Source: Hirundichthys speculiger | Lineage: Eukaryota; Chordata; Actinopteri; Beloniformes; Exocoetidae | Length of the DNA: 64,000 nucleotides | Direction: 5' to 3' | Assembly: GCA_018398805.1 (NCBI GenBank) | Contig: JAGFBZ010001941.1 | Coordinates: forward strand, 124,001 to 188,000 | Shown: in pieces, positions 47,160-58,189 of the stretch | Numbering within the stretch: the stretch's first letter is position 1 | Layout: each line of letters opens with the position of its first letter | Translations under genes and position numbers: made by a program | Notes under the pieces: generated by a model | The model's database searches: none | What the model was told of the DNA's origin: nothing | What the model saw: the letters and a program-made list of their open reading frames with translations, nothing else

Positions 47160-50100
47160 ATGTTTAAGAGGTGGTTTTCACGTCAGGTATGTTTCTCAGC
47201 TTTCATGCTTTGTTTTCTGGAGGTTTTTTGTGATTTGAATGTGATGGTGTGAACTGAGCAACTTGGAAATGTTCAAATGTTAACAAATATGTTCACCGAT
47301 GTTTTTTGTAATTTATTCTGATTTCAGCTTTAATGATTCATTAATTTAATGAAATTCATGTTATTCTCATTTGTTTTGAACAGAAAACAACAGATAAACC
47401 TGTGGTGGTGGAACAGAACAAAAGGTAATCAAAAAACTCGATATTGAAGATATTTCTTTTTTCCTATCAGTTTGAAACTTTAACAGTTAAGCTAAAAAGT
47501 TGCTTTTTTCATATTTGTATGCCCTGTAATTTTTACAAATACAAACCTTTTCACTGTTAAAGCCAGTTTTTAGACTTTTTTTGACCCTGTAACATTATAA
47601 AGGAGTAAAAAAAAAAAAAGAAACAACAACAGGATGTGTCCACATTTACTGAGGAAGCAAACCTGTTGAGGAAAAACTTTGAAAGCATAAAAAGACAAAT
47701 TAATGAGTATGTGTGCAATTAATGAAAAAGAAAACATGGGATTTGACTGATATTTCAGCTTTTGTTTGTGTATTTCCACGTGTTTAGTTTATAGCCACTT
47801 TATATTTGACAAAAATCTAGTTTCTGTTTAACTTTGTACGTGACTGAAACCAAATGTTTTCTTCAAAAGAACAACATTTTTAATGGTAGATCTAATGTCA
47901 GACCTTTTTTATAAAGATCATATTTGTTGTATTACTTCTATACATTACTGATGATGTATTCTGGACCCAGAATGACTCCAGGGTAGAAAATAACAGCTTT
48001 TCCTTCTCACCAGTGTCCCAGTCTCCCCTGCTGCCACAGCAGCCAAAGAAAAGAAAGGCTGGAGACGCTTCTTCCCTTGCTTTGAGGTACGTTGGATTTT
48101 ATTTCAACTGTTTAGATCGTGTAAAATCTAGACTCTAGATTCATTTTTACCAATGTTTTTATTAAAATTCTGCAGGCGCTGAACTCTATCAAGAAACCTT
48201 CAGCTCCTCAGGAAAGGAACGATCCTAGAGATGACCAGAGGTAATGACAGGATCTGAGTTTTACCTCCAGCTAACCATTCAGAACATCCATTCATCCATC
48301 CATCCATCCATCCATTATCTATACCCGTTTCATCCTCTGAAGGGTCACGAGGATCATTCAGAACAGTTAAACATAATTATGTTTCTCTTTTAAGGACCAC
48401 CACTCCTGGAACCGAAAAAACAACAACCAGACAGTCCAGGAAAACATCAAGATGGAGTCCTACCAACTGGTTCAAGGTGGGTTTAAAACACCAGTCCAGA
48501 GGAAGCAGATATTGACTAGTCAGAGTTAAATGAATGCTCCTCTAACTCTACTCAGATGTCATTATTCTGTCTCTGCTCTGTTGACCATGAGTTTTTATAT
48601 CCAACAGAGAAAAAACAAGGTGTCTCCAGTTCCAAACACTGATGAAGACATCTTAACAAAGACTCAAGAAAGGTACGAACTTTCTTGATTTTTCTTCTTA
48701 ATTTCTTAAATTCTTAATTTCTACAAAATTTGATATTTGCTCTGTTTGAAAAAGTCATTGAATAAAAAAATAGCTTGTTGTATGAACTGTTAAACCATCT
48801 CATCCGTTTAGTCCATGGAGTGAACTGGTCCTAACATCTGGAACCAGGCAAGTGTTTTGATAACCTTCTGGACGTTTCTTTCAGAAGGAGTGTTGTTCTA
48901 AATGATTAACTTTGTGAGTTCTTTGGTTTGTTCAGCCTCTCTAACAACCTGTTTCTTCTCCCACCAGCTGCTCCACCAATAAAGCTGCTGAAGATCAGTT
49001 CATGGATGAACTCAAAGTCTCATCGTCAGTCACAGACCTGACCGAGGCTGAATTACATCCTGACGATGTTGATGATCTTTTAAAGACTGTTCTTGACTTT
49101 GAGAATTATTTCAACTTGTCTGTCAACCTACACTTGACAGAATTAAAACTTAATTTATTAAAGAGGTAAGAAAAAGGCAGAGTTTTTAGTGAGTTATAAC
49201 TCAATAATCATTTACTACAAGTGTCCTTTGCATTCATGTTAAAGGGTCGGTATTTTCATATGTTTACTCTGTTGGTATTTCTTTTTCTCACCAGGAAGAC
49301 CAAATTACCTCTTAAAAGTTATAAAACAAGGAAGCCCACCGACCCCCACGGGTGAGTTAATTTACAAATGTTCCACAGCTGCAACCAGGTTTGAACTCAT
49401 GTAATCCAGCTGTTTGAAAAAAGTAAATGATCTCAGGTTAGTGAGCTGACAGATTTTTGTATCTTTGTTTTCATGTCAGATTTCCAAACATGGGGAATAC
49501 TTGCTACATGAACGCCACCCTGCAGAGCCTTCTCAGTCTGGAGGACTTCATTAGCAGCATAAGCAGCATGGAGCAGATCTGGAAATCAGTCCCTCAAGCT
49601 CAAATCCTCAGGTAAAGTATGCACTTGAAATGTTTGAAAGTCTTTCACATGTTTGAAATCAGCTTGAAAGTCTTTCAGACAAAATGGAGAGAAAAAAACC
49701 AAATCTAACCACAGATATGTGCATTATTTCATTGTCTGCAGAAAACTAATTGACGTCAGGGATTGTCACGCCTCGACAGACAGCGGCATCAAAAGCTTCT
49801 TTCTCCAGGCCTTGAAGGATGCTGTCAGTGAAGACATGCCGAACTTTCAAGACAATTCACAGAATGTGAGTCAGACTTGATTCTTATTTCATTGTTTCAT
49901 GCTGCTGACGGTTTCCTGATGTGAGTTGTTCAATGATGTGTGATTCCATGTGTACAGGATGCCCACGAGTTTCTGACCGCGTTACTGGGACAGATTCAGA
50001 GTCTTTCTCCTCGACTCAAAGAGGCCGCAGCTGTTCTGGGCCAAAACTACACCTGCCCAGTGGAAGAGCACCTGGTGTTTAAGATGGAGAACACCAGAAC

Positions 50101-51762
50101 CTGTAAAAGGTGAGTCCACACAGTAGACTCATGCACAGGACTGTTTTAACATCCAGCCACTGACTGCTCTCACCAGACTTGGATCAGAACCCACAAGGTC
50201 CAGACTCCGATGTAGCCTTCTACTACACAGTTCAAGGCCACACATGCATGTTGTCTGTCAGAGAGTCACGACAGGTTACATATTCTGATGGAGCCACCTG
50301 GACGCCTGGATGATTTACTGATCCTTTCAATGTTGCAGATGTGGAATCCAGTCAATAAGGGAGGAGGAATTCTCAAATCTGTCTCTGAAGCTGATTTCTG
50401 GAGGATCAATTGAAAAGATGATCGAACATTATTTAAAGGTGAGATCCACCAGTCCTCATTTATTCATGTTGTCACTGATGTGGCGTCTCATGTTATAAAC
50501 ATTCACCTCTTCTGCTCGTCTGTGTGTGTGTGTGGACATGTTGTGGTTTTGTCCATGAGCTTCTGACTCACATTCTTGTCTGTGTGATGCTCTGCAGGAG
50601 GACACAGTAGAATACAGTTGTGTTTGTGGAGGAAAGTTATCAGCCATGACTCCAGCTTTTGCAACCCTGCCGAGGTAAGAGACGTCACGTACATAACTAA
50701 TGATCACCTGACCTGAGGGCTTCTCAAAGTGTTAGATTGAGGCTAGGTCCATGTTAGGAAAGATGCTGGACTTCCTGTATTCATAGTTTGATCACAGAAT
50801 AATATTAATCAAACTGAGAAAATTGCTGATCTGCTGATGAGTTTACTGTCAGACTTATAAATCCAATAAAATAGTTAAAACTAAAAATATACCAATGCAT
50901 GTTTTACTGTGTCAAGAAATGACCAAAACATATTTATTGGACATCTGTTATTGAAATTACTTGTTTTAATTTGCAACGGGAAAAGAATGTTTATGTTGAA
51001 AAGAGCATGTTTAGGTCTGTTCAGTCTAATTGTACCTCAAATACTGTATCATCCCTATAAACACACTGACTATAAACACTGACTGTGCTTCTTCACATTC
51101 ATTAGAATTGAACAAACTTTTAAAAGTCTCCATCATCTTCTCTTTTTCCAAAAGAGTTCTCATCTTACATCTTAAGCGTTTTCGTCTGACTCCATTCTTC
51201 AACCTGGAGAAGATAGATAAACCTGTCCGGTTGCAGAGAGACCTGGTGGTGTCATCTAAGATGGTAAGGAAACATGACCTTTAATTTAAAAAAAAAAACA
51301 AAAAACAGCTTGATGTGAAAACCCAACTTGTGCTTTATGTGCTGCATGTTAACTGTCAGTAACTGTGATCCATGACAGGGCGGCGGCTACAGCCTGGTGA
51401 GCACCATCAGCCACTTAGGGAACACTGAAGCAGGTAAGAAAACCAAATACTGACTCACATATTATAGATAGACATGTGTCAGTCTACAGAGCTCCTCAAT
51501 GTAGACATCTTAATCATTTCTTGTATTTCCTAAAATAAATGTTGCAGTTTGTCTGCAGACCTTAACGATGATCTGTCTCCTCGTAGGACACTATATCTGT
51601 GACAGTATCCATCCAGAAGATAGTCCATACAAGGCGACCGACCACTGGCTGACGTTCAATGACGCTGCAGTTTATAAAACCACTGGCTCAGACGTCTGTG
51701 AGACACGGGAGGAACTGGCTTACGTTCTTTTTTACAGGAGAAATGTAAGAGAACAAACATGA
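47160..51762 (+). CDS. Ubiquitin-specific protease, short USP37-like, 17 exons
   Basis: Predicted cysteine protease (peptidase C19) that removes ubiquitin; 522 residues. Exons: 47160-47186, 47384-47424, 48014-48086, 48176-48240, 48395-48476, 48608-48672, 48812-48847, 48968-49165, 49295-49351, 49480-49611, 49742-49865, 49958-50109, 50339-50438, 50598-50674, 51155-51263, 51379-51433, 51587-51762. All join in frame; introns are GT-AG except intron 7 (GC-AG). Residues 1-214 lack a known domain and carry basic, Trp-rich patches (MFKRWFSRQ; KGWRRFFPCFE; SRWSPTNWFKRK). The catalytic domain runs from about 215: Cys box GNTCYMNA (C223), QNDAHEFL (299-306), zinc knuckles C349/C352 and C392/C394, LILHLKRF (412-419), His box GHYICD (H466), WLTFND (N489). 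USP37 itself is far longer, with an N-terminal PH-like domain and UIM motifs; neither is seen here. ATG 47160 is preferred (A at -3) over in-frame ATG 47127. Orthology to USP37, USP26 or USP29 is unresolved. Confidence 0.92.
48293..48352 (-). repeat. (ATCC)n with retroelement tail in intron 4
   Basis: Tandem 'atcc' units followed by 'attatctatacccgtttc' and 'ctctgaagggtcacgagg', the same family as 43383 and 59313. It lies wholly inside the 154-bp intron 4 of the USP gene. Confidence 0.7.
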
Positions 51763-52090
51763 CATCCTAAACTGAATCCATGTAGAGATACATAGAGTTG
51801 TGCACATCCACCAAACAGGGTTTGCTCCAATATTTTTGTCTTTATTCCCAGTTTTAGAACGGGATGAGTGGTGCGAGAAGATAAAAACCCCTGGGTCCTT
51901 CTGGGCGCAGAAACATCGCACTCCACTTTGTCCTCATTACAACCTCAGATCCCATTGAGAGGTTTTAAAACCAGAGCAATTCACAGGGCTCTGTTCAGTT
52001 GGATTTGTTACCCAAAAGTTCAAAGAGCAACATCACTGATATACTTTTGGTAGACTAAAAATAACTCAACCCAAACCTTTAGTCACATCA

Positions 52091-52131
52091 AACCTCACTG
52101 TCTTGGTGGCTAGCACCAAGACAGTGAGGTT
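52091..52131. repeat. Perfect 18-bp hairpin in the USP 3' flank
   Basis: Arms aacctcactgtcttggtg (52091-52108) and the exact complement (52114-52131) flank a 5-nt loop. If transcribed it would be a stable stem. Confidence 0.9.
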
Positions 52132-52134
52132 CTC

Positions 52135-52235
52135 ATTTTCGTTTTCTCCGGGCGCTCCGGATTCCTCTCAAAACAATCATTTAGGGTTTTCTCCGGGTAC
52201 TCCGGCTTCCTCCCAAAACAATTATTTTAGGCTGA
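52135..52235 (+). repeat. Two-unit tandem repeat of about 50 bp
   Basis: The pattern 'ttttctccgggcgctccgga' then 'ttcctctcaaaacaat' recurs as 'ttttctccgggtactccggc' then 'ttcctcccaaaacaat'. The 'ccgggtactccggcttcc' phrase also matches part of the repeat at 59313-59606 in reverse. Confidence 0.7.
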
Positions 52236-52286
52236 CTGATGAGTCTAAAATAATCCTGTTTAGAAAAGAAATTAAATCACTTAAAC

Positions 52287-52292
52287 AATAAA
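52287..52292 (+). terminator. Candidate polyadenylation signal of the USP gene
   Basis: First AATAAA after the stop codon, about 525 bp downstream. Others follow at 52309 and near 53608. Confidence 0.4.
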
Positions 52293-52895
52293 AGTAATAA
52301 TAAGTAATAAATAATAACTTATAAATGATCAGACAACTCAGTCACTGATCAGAGACGATTAAAAGTCACTAAGAACATTTTCAGAAGCGACTGCTTCTCC
52401 AACTAGACACGTTTAGTCTGATCTGGCAGCCAAAAGGAGCTAAATTTCCTGATTTTCGCTCAAGCTCAGAACTTTCAGGTAAACTAGTAATTTTAAGAAT
52501 CCAGCTGAACAGGCGCTCAGAACTGCTCCACAGTTGGACCTGAGGTCACAATGACGATGGAGTTTCGCTGAAAGATTTGCATTTGATTTGAAAAGATTTG
52601 AAAGATCGGATTGTCACAGACTGGAAAAACAATCCAACAACGAGAGAAAAGAAAAGCGTGAGAAATGGCGGGGTCAAACTCCAATTTTTGTTCAGACAGT
52701 ATTGTTAATAGTAGTTAATAGTAAATAGTATTTGTGGTAGAGAAATAAAAATAGAAATATAAATTAATTTTGTGTTGTACATGATTCGGATCGAATCAAA
52801 TTCAAATTGTGATTCTAATTGAATCATGAGTTTAGTTAATCGTGGCATGCCTACGATCACGTGATCTGGAAACGTTCTATAAGCTTTTGATGTCA
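52293..52895. other. Intergenic, nothing recognised
   Basis: AT-rich sequence without gene or classified repeat. Confidence 0.5.
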
Positions 52896-53242
52896 AGAAT
52901 AGACAGTACTCAGAACCGGTCCATCATGGACAGAACAAGAACGAAGCCTAGCCGGACTGTCTGTCCACCATGGACCGGTTCTGAGTACTGAGAATAGACA
53001 GCACTCAGAACCGGTCCATGGTGGACAGAACAAGAACGAAGCCTAGCCGGACTGTCTGTCCACCATGGACCGGTTCTGAGTACTGAGAACAGACAGCACT
53101 CAGAACCGGTCCATGGTGGACAGAACAAGAACGAAGCCTAGCCGGACTGTCTGTCCACCATGGACCAGTTCTGAGTACTGAGAACAGACAGCACTCAGAA
53201 CCGGTCCATGGCGGACAGAACAAGAACGAAGCCTAGCCGGAC
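52896..53242. repeat. Minisatellite of 95-bp hairpin units, 3.6 copies
   Basis: Units start at 52896, 52991, 53086 and 53181 (last one partial). Each complete unit is internally palindromic: in unit 2, arms 53004-53028 and 53056-53080 are perfect 25-bp complements around a 27-nt loop. Units differ by a few substitutions. Minus-strand open frames here merely reflect the repeat. Confidence 0.95.
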
Positions 53243-53244
53243 TT

Positions 53245-53302
53245 CTATGAGGTGCCGTGAGGGACATTATTCCCTCATAATGTCCCTCACGGCACCTCAT
53301 AG
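53245..53302. repeat. Perfect 26-bp hairpin adjoining the minisatellite
   Basis: Arms 53245-53270 and 53277-53302 are exact complements with a 6-nt loop. The fourth minisatellite unit is cut off exactly where this hairpin starts. Confidence 0.92.
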
Positions 53303-53309
53303 ACTGCAG

Positions 53310-53620
53310 AGCTTCTGTTCCCAGTGAGACCCAGGGGTTAAACTCCAGCACCTGACCAGAAAAGAAGAGGAGGGGACCAGGAGTGGACATCGTTGTTATT
53401 GTCTCTCTCTTTCCTGTCGTCTCCGACCCTCAACCGGTCGAGGCAGATGGCCGTCCTTCCTGAGTCTGGTTCTGCTAGAGGTTTTTCAGCCCTGTTAACC
53501 GGGTTTTTTCCTCTCCACTGTTGCCTTGTGCTTGCTCAGGATGGGGACTGCAAAGAAGCGAAGCCTCAATGCAGTCTGTTGGGTTCCTTGTATACTTGTA
53601 CATATTAAAAATAAAAACTT
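53310..53620 (+). repeat. Teleost retroelement-derived repeat
   Basis: Phrases 'ccgaccctcaaccggtcgag', 'gcagatggccgtccttcctg', 'tctggttctgctagagg' and 'ccactgttgccttgtgcttg' follow the order of a very common fish repeat that often ends in 3' UTRs. It ends with an AT-rich tail containing AATAAA near 53608. Confidence 0.6.
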
Positions 53621-54635
53621 TGTACATTTTCAGTATCTGTCTTTGTTTCATTTATTTAAAATGTGAAATAGATGTGTCAAAGTGCATTCTTAAAGATTAA
53701 TTGAACTTTTGGTGGCATGCTTTCGTCAAAATACCACAACAGTTCATGGAAAAGTTTCTTTTTCAGGCGTCTCTTTACAGCTCTGTTCATAACTGCTATT
53801 TTCAGGTATGAGGTGCCAAAATGATCAAAAGCTGAACAGCAAAAATACACTTTAAAATACAAACCAACATGGTCATTTTAAAGTCTTACCATGCTGATAA
53901 ATGTGGGGGTTTGCGTCCATGTTGCACAAAATAGGGCAGAAATATAGAAATTGAAATCCACAAATTTCCTGGTAATTTTGCATTCCTGGTGAAATACAAT
54001 TTACTGCAAATTTCTGCTACGGAGTCAAGATCTGAAAGGACGGGTGTCAGACCACAAAGGACCTCCCGACCACCAACGAGCCGCAGTCTGGCTTGATGCT
54101 TCGTGGACTCTCCCAGACCAACCCAGAGCCAATGACAGCGGTCTGTTCATACTATTAACTAACTACTACTACTACTAACTACTCTTAGCTTTCACAGCTC
54201 ACATGTTAGGTTCACCAAAATATGCCAGGTACTAAGTAGCTAAAGGGATCAGGGCTTTTTGACAGCACAGGCTGTGATGTAGCCGACTCACAAAAAACAA
54301 TGCCCCAATGCAAAAATATGTGGTTATAAATCATTTTGTCAGATCAGTGTGTGTAAAACAATAATCTAAGGTGGTGACCTCTGTGAGGAGAAAGAGCTGC
54401 TTGATTATTTGTTGAAGAAGTCAACAGATCCTTAAAAATTGAATTCAGTTAGGATTTGAAGAATTTTATTTTATTTTTTAAACAATAACAATACACCAGA
54501 GAGGCTAATAAATGGTTTGTATTCACGAGGGTGATTTATTTTATTTTGTTTTTTAAAGCAATGGCAGTCTACATTGATATACTAGTGGCGGACACTTGAC
54601 TGCAGCGAACTGTGCTGGTCCAAACAGTTTCCTTT
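53621..54635. other. Intergenic, nothing recognised
   Basis: AT-rich, with a short 'actact' run near 54160-54180. No gene is seen. Confidence 0.5.
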
Positions 54636-54639
54636 ATGG

Positions 54640-55195
54640 ACTATTAATAATATAACTGCTACCCGCGGCAACCACCACCGCTGGATCCGGGCTGCAGCGT
54701 CGCCTGAACCGGGACAGGAGCCCCCGACGTGGCAGCGGCAGCGGCAGCATGCTGCCACTATCCAGCCAGTCTGACCTGGTCAGCTGACCTGGCAGGGGCC
54801 CGGCACCGCCAGGGGCAACGCCAGCAACCGGTCCGCATGATGAACCGGGCTCTGGGACGGTCGGCTCCATCGCTCTCTGGACTGAGGGGAGCTCGGTCTT
54901 CCCAGAGGAGACAGTTTGGTTCATCGGAGTTTGGTTCATCGGTGTTTCCTCCTCTGACCTGTGATATCTCACTTGATTCACCATTGTGGAGATATACTGG
55001 TTTTAACGGCTGTTAACAGGTTTTAACGGCTGTTAACTGGAGTTAACACTCGGACCACAGGACCGGGACATGAAGAAGGAGTGCTGGACGCAGGCAGCTC
55101 CTCAAGTGCACCAGAACTGCAGCATCTGGTGTACTTGAAACTTGAATTTCCCCTTCGGGGGATCAATAAAGTATATTTGTATTGTATTTGTATTT
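54640..55195 (+). mobile_element. LINE-like 3' fragment with GC-rich body (copy 2)
   Basis: Matches the reverse complement of 670-1245 throughout, including 'aaccgggctctgggacggtc' and 'gagctcggtcttcccagagg', and ends 'gaatttccccttcgggggat' plus 'caataaagt'. The two copies differ by small indels. A duplicated 'gttcatcggagtttg' block is private to this copy. Confidence 0.65.
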
Positions 55196-55654
55196 TATCT
55201 GGCTACATGCTAGGCTAGAATAAAGCTTCCTCCAATTTGATCTGACTCATCAAGTACATCAACAAGAAAAGATCAACAAGAAAACACATGCACCTGTGTT
55301 GTTAACATCTTCGTGAACAAATCACAGGACTTCTGAAGCAGATAAGACATTAGTAATAGTAAGTGTCTGGGTGTAATGTGCAGTGTGCAGACATACTGTG
55401 TTTATGCAGTCGTCTCTTGCCTCATACGAACTGTCAGGCATGGTGAGAAGAGTCACCTCACAGTTAATGAGTCAACTACGGCTTCCACTGTATTTCTACT
55501 GTTCAAATCTATGGTCATTTCTCCAGCAGTTACAGTGGCCAAAATGTGGGTCTTTAATCCCCAGCACAGCAGCAAATGTACAACAGAATGAATGAAACAA
55601 AAAAAACAATATATGGCATCACAATGGCCCTGTCACATTCCTGACATAAATTCA
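55196..55654. other. Intergenic, nothing recognised
   Basis: Short open frames only; no exon is supported. Confidence 0.5.
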
Positions 55655-55734
55655 ATGTATCCCTTATCTATACCCGCTTCATCTCATTCAGGGTCGGGGG
55701 GGTGCTGGAGCCTCTTCCAGCTGTCTGCAGGTGA

Positions 55735-56060
55735 AAGATCAGGAACAGCCTGGACAGGGCCACACAGGACAAATAACCACATTCATTGGTACAATCAGCT
55801 TCTGAAGCTCCAGCGCAGCCTGCAGCAGAGAGCGAGTCATCTTTATCTGTTTATTCAGTTTCTTTGCATTACTGGCACCGCAGACGACTGCAGATAAAAC
55901 TGCCCTCTCCACCTCAGACTCACTGAAGACATACAAAACCTTACAAAAAAGACTGAGGATGACAACTTCTTCAAGAACTACTGTCTTCTCTGATCCTTTG
56001 TGTAGACAGCGATGTGTTGCATTTCCAGTCCAGTTTGTTATCCGTTTGATCTAAGAGATG
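55735..56060 (-). pseudogene. Non-LTR retrotransposon, C-terminal RT fragment
   Basis: The minus strand reads DQTDNKLDWKCNT, then in a shifted frame VFSESEVERAVLSAVVCGAS and NAKKLNKQIKMTRSLL. These correspond to the conserved segments after the RT catalytic core in fish non-LTR elements (the 'DxKLDWxxNT' and 'FYxSVVESxLxFAVVCW' patterns). Frame breaks and loss of the catalytic core make it non-functional. A fragment of the 'tctatacccgcttcatctc' repeat family adjoins it at about 55665-55735. Confidence 0.7.
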
Positions 56061-58189
56061 CCTGTAAAGCTTTGTAGAGAAGAGTGGGTGGCTCAAAATC
56101 CATCCAGTGTGAGAGACTTCATCCAGGAAACTATTTCTTTGTGTTACTGCTGCTGAATATTGTTGGATCTGTTGATATTGCATTTTGTTTTAGTTTTTGT
56201 TAAAGAAATAATGACATGGTCTATTATGTAATGTGTTATTGTTCATTTGAGATTATATTTACCTCATTTAACCTAGTAAAGACTAGTTTTTTTTTAATTT
56301 TCATTAACTGTATTTGTTAAATCTTAGAATTAAAAGAAAGAAGAAAAATCTCTTATAAAATATATTTTGAAAAACCTTAGTGCTAATAATATTTTGACAT
56401 GAAGATATGAATAATCTCTCATTCTATTTTCAATCTTTCAAATAATTGCAGCAAAATACCTGAAATGAAGGTTAGGAATCAATCTGCCGTCCTTTTCTTT
56501 CAAGTGTTTCTGTGCCACATTCGTCTTTTTTGCATAACTTTGAGCCGTTTGTACAGGAAGAGGATCAGGAGGTAGACAGATTCCCAAAACAAAGCCAACA
56601 AGACAATTCTCTTAATTAATGATTAATAATGGAGTTTCAGGTTCTTTGTTTTTTTAAAAAGAAAAGAAGCAGGAATTTGTTATCAACAGACCCCCCAGTA
56701 ATGAGGCCGGACGGAAGTGTGAGCAGATGGGAGTATTCTCGCCAGATAACTGTGTGTGATGCAAACTCACTAATGACTAACTGTAAAGAGACTGTGAAGT
56801 GTGCCTCAGAGGTTGCGTGTGTGTGCGTGTGTGTGTGTTACTGCGCAGTCATCACTAATGCAAGAAAGTGTGACATCTGGGGAAGAGAAGAAAAACCCTC
56901 GAGGAGAACTTGGGCTGAGAGCTCACACTCAATCTTTGACAAGTTTACACAACATGAGAACACAGTTGCACGCACACACGCACACACACACACACACAGG
57001 GTTTCACTTTCCTTGTAGCTGTTTTTCAGCATTTTCTTTTTATCTCTACTTGTGGTCATTTTATTGTGTATTGTGGTTATTCTGTGTCTGAACTATGCAT
57101 CTTTTTTTAGGGGGGTTATTTCCGATCGATCATTTTGCTTCATGTTTTGACCAATTTTGTCATCAATTTATGTCTACAGTCGGGCTTCAGCTTCTTTTTT
57201 GGGTCATGTTTCATCCACCATGTCGTATTTTGTTTCTGTGTATAATTCTGCATGTGTCTAGTCATTTTTTTTGTTAGTGTGGTCTCATGTGCTCATTTTA
57301 TGTCTGTGTGGTCAGTGGGCACCTCTTTGCTGCGTATTAGGATTTAACGGCTTTTTATTGTTATTTTTATTCACTTTTTAGTCAGTTGCTCTCTGTGCAA
57401 CCTTATAAGAGTCTTTCCAATCAACTGGTTACTGTCAATGTGGCTGTGTTGTGATGAGTTGCAGTCATTTTCTTCTCTTTCCAAACATCTGATTTTCTTT
57501 TCATTAACTTTCCAAAACTGTCAGACATGCAGATGGTCATCTCCCCATCTGACGCCTGGTGTGTTCAAATGTGTGACTTGAAGTCTTTGTAGATAACACA
57601 TTTGTCAAACGAAGATCAGAAAACAGTTATAAAACAAAAAAACGTTGACTCCTGAGAGTTAGCGCACGTGCTTACACCCTCGCACACTTTGACACCCTTG
57701 CTATAAGACAAAGAAATCCTCTCAGCCTGGCCAAACGACGCAGTGTCACTTGAAACTAATTATTTGAGAGGCGCCGTGAACCGGACCCACAGCACCAGCG
57801 CTGTTTTAAGAGTAATTCAAAGGAGATGTGCAGCTAATTAACCAGCCAGTGAGAGGAAACCTGAGGCAATGAGAGGAAACGGCAAGGAGGGAAGAGCTGA
57901 AGAGATATTTTCAGTGCTGCCACATTCAGATGTCATCATGGCAGTGTTATTTTTGTTTGTATCACGTATGATTTCTTAAATTATTTAAAAATGCACATTT
58001 TTAATGTAAATGTCAGATTTTTATGAATAGGTCAATAAAGAACCATATTCAGATAATAAAAGTAAGAAGATCGTGGATGAATGTCATTTTGCTAGTGAGA
58101 AAGAAACATCTGGAAAGGTTTGATGTTTGGCTCTGAGTAATCAGTAATTCAAATCTGAGATTTGAAAATCTTTTAACCCCTCAGTTTTT
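56061..58189. other. Intergenic with GT and CA microsatellites
   Basis: (GT)n lies at about 56815-56840 and (CA)n at about 56970-56999. The open frames around them encode only repeat-derived Cys-Val or Thr-His runs. No gene is supported. Confidence 0.6.

Larger units (their letters stand above)
51763..52292 (+). other. Probable 3' untranslated region of the USP gene
   Basis: From the stop codon (TGA 51760-51762) to the first canonical AATAAA at 52287-52292. It contains a perfect hairpin at 52091-52131. No other gene is seen here. The true cleavage site is not determinable from sequence. Confidence 0.5.

Noticed and set aside
52896..53242. CRISPR-like array
   Set aside because: The units are directly adjacent 95-bp copies with no unique spacers, and the genome is eukaryotic.
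52910..53390. Overlapping minus-strand frames encoding a repeated peptide
   Set aside because: They are the translation of the 95-bp hairpin minisatellite; repetition reflects the DNA repeat, not a protein repeat.
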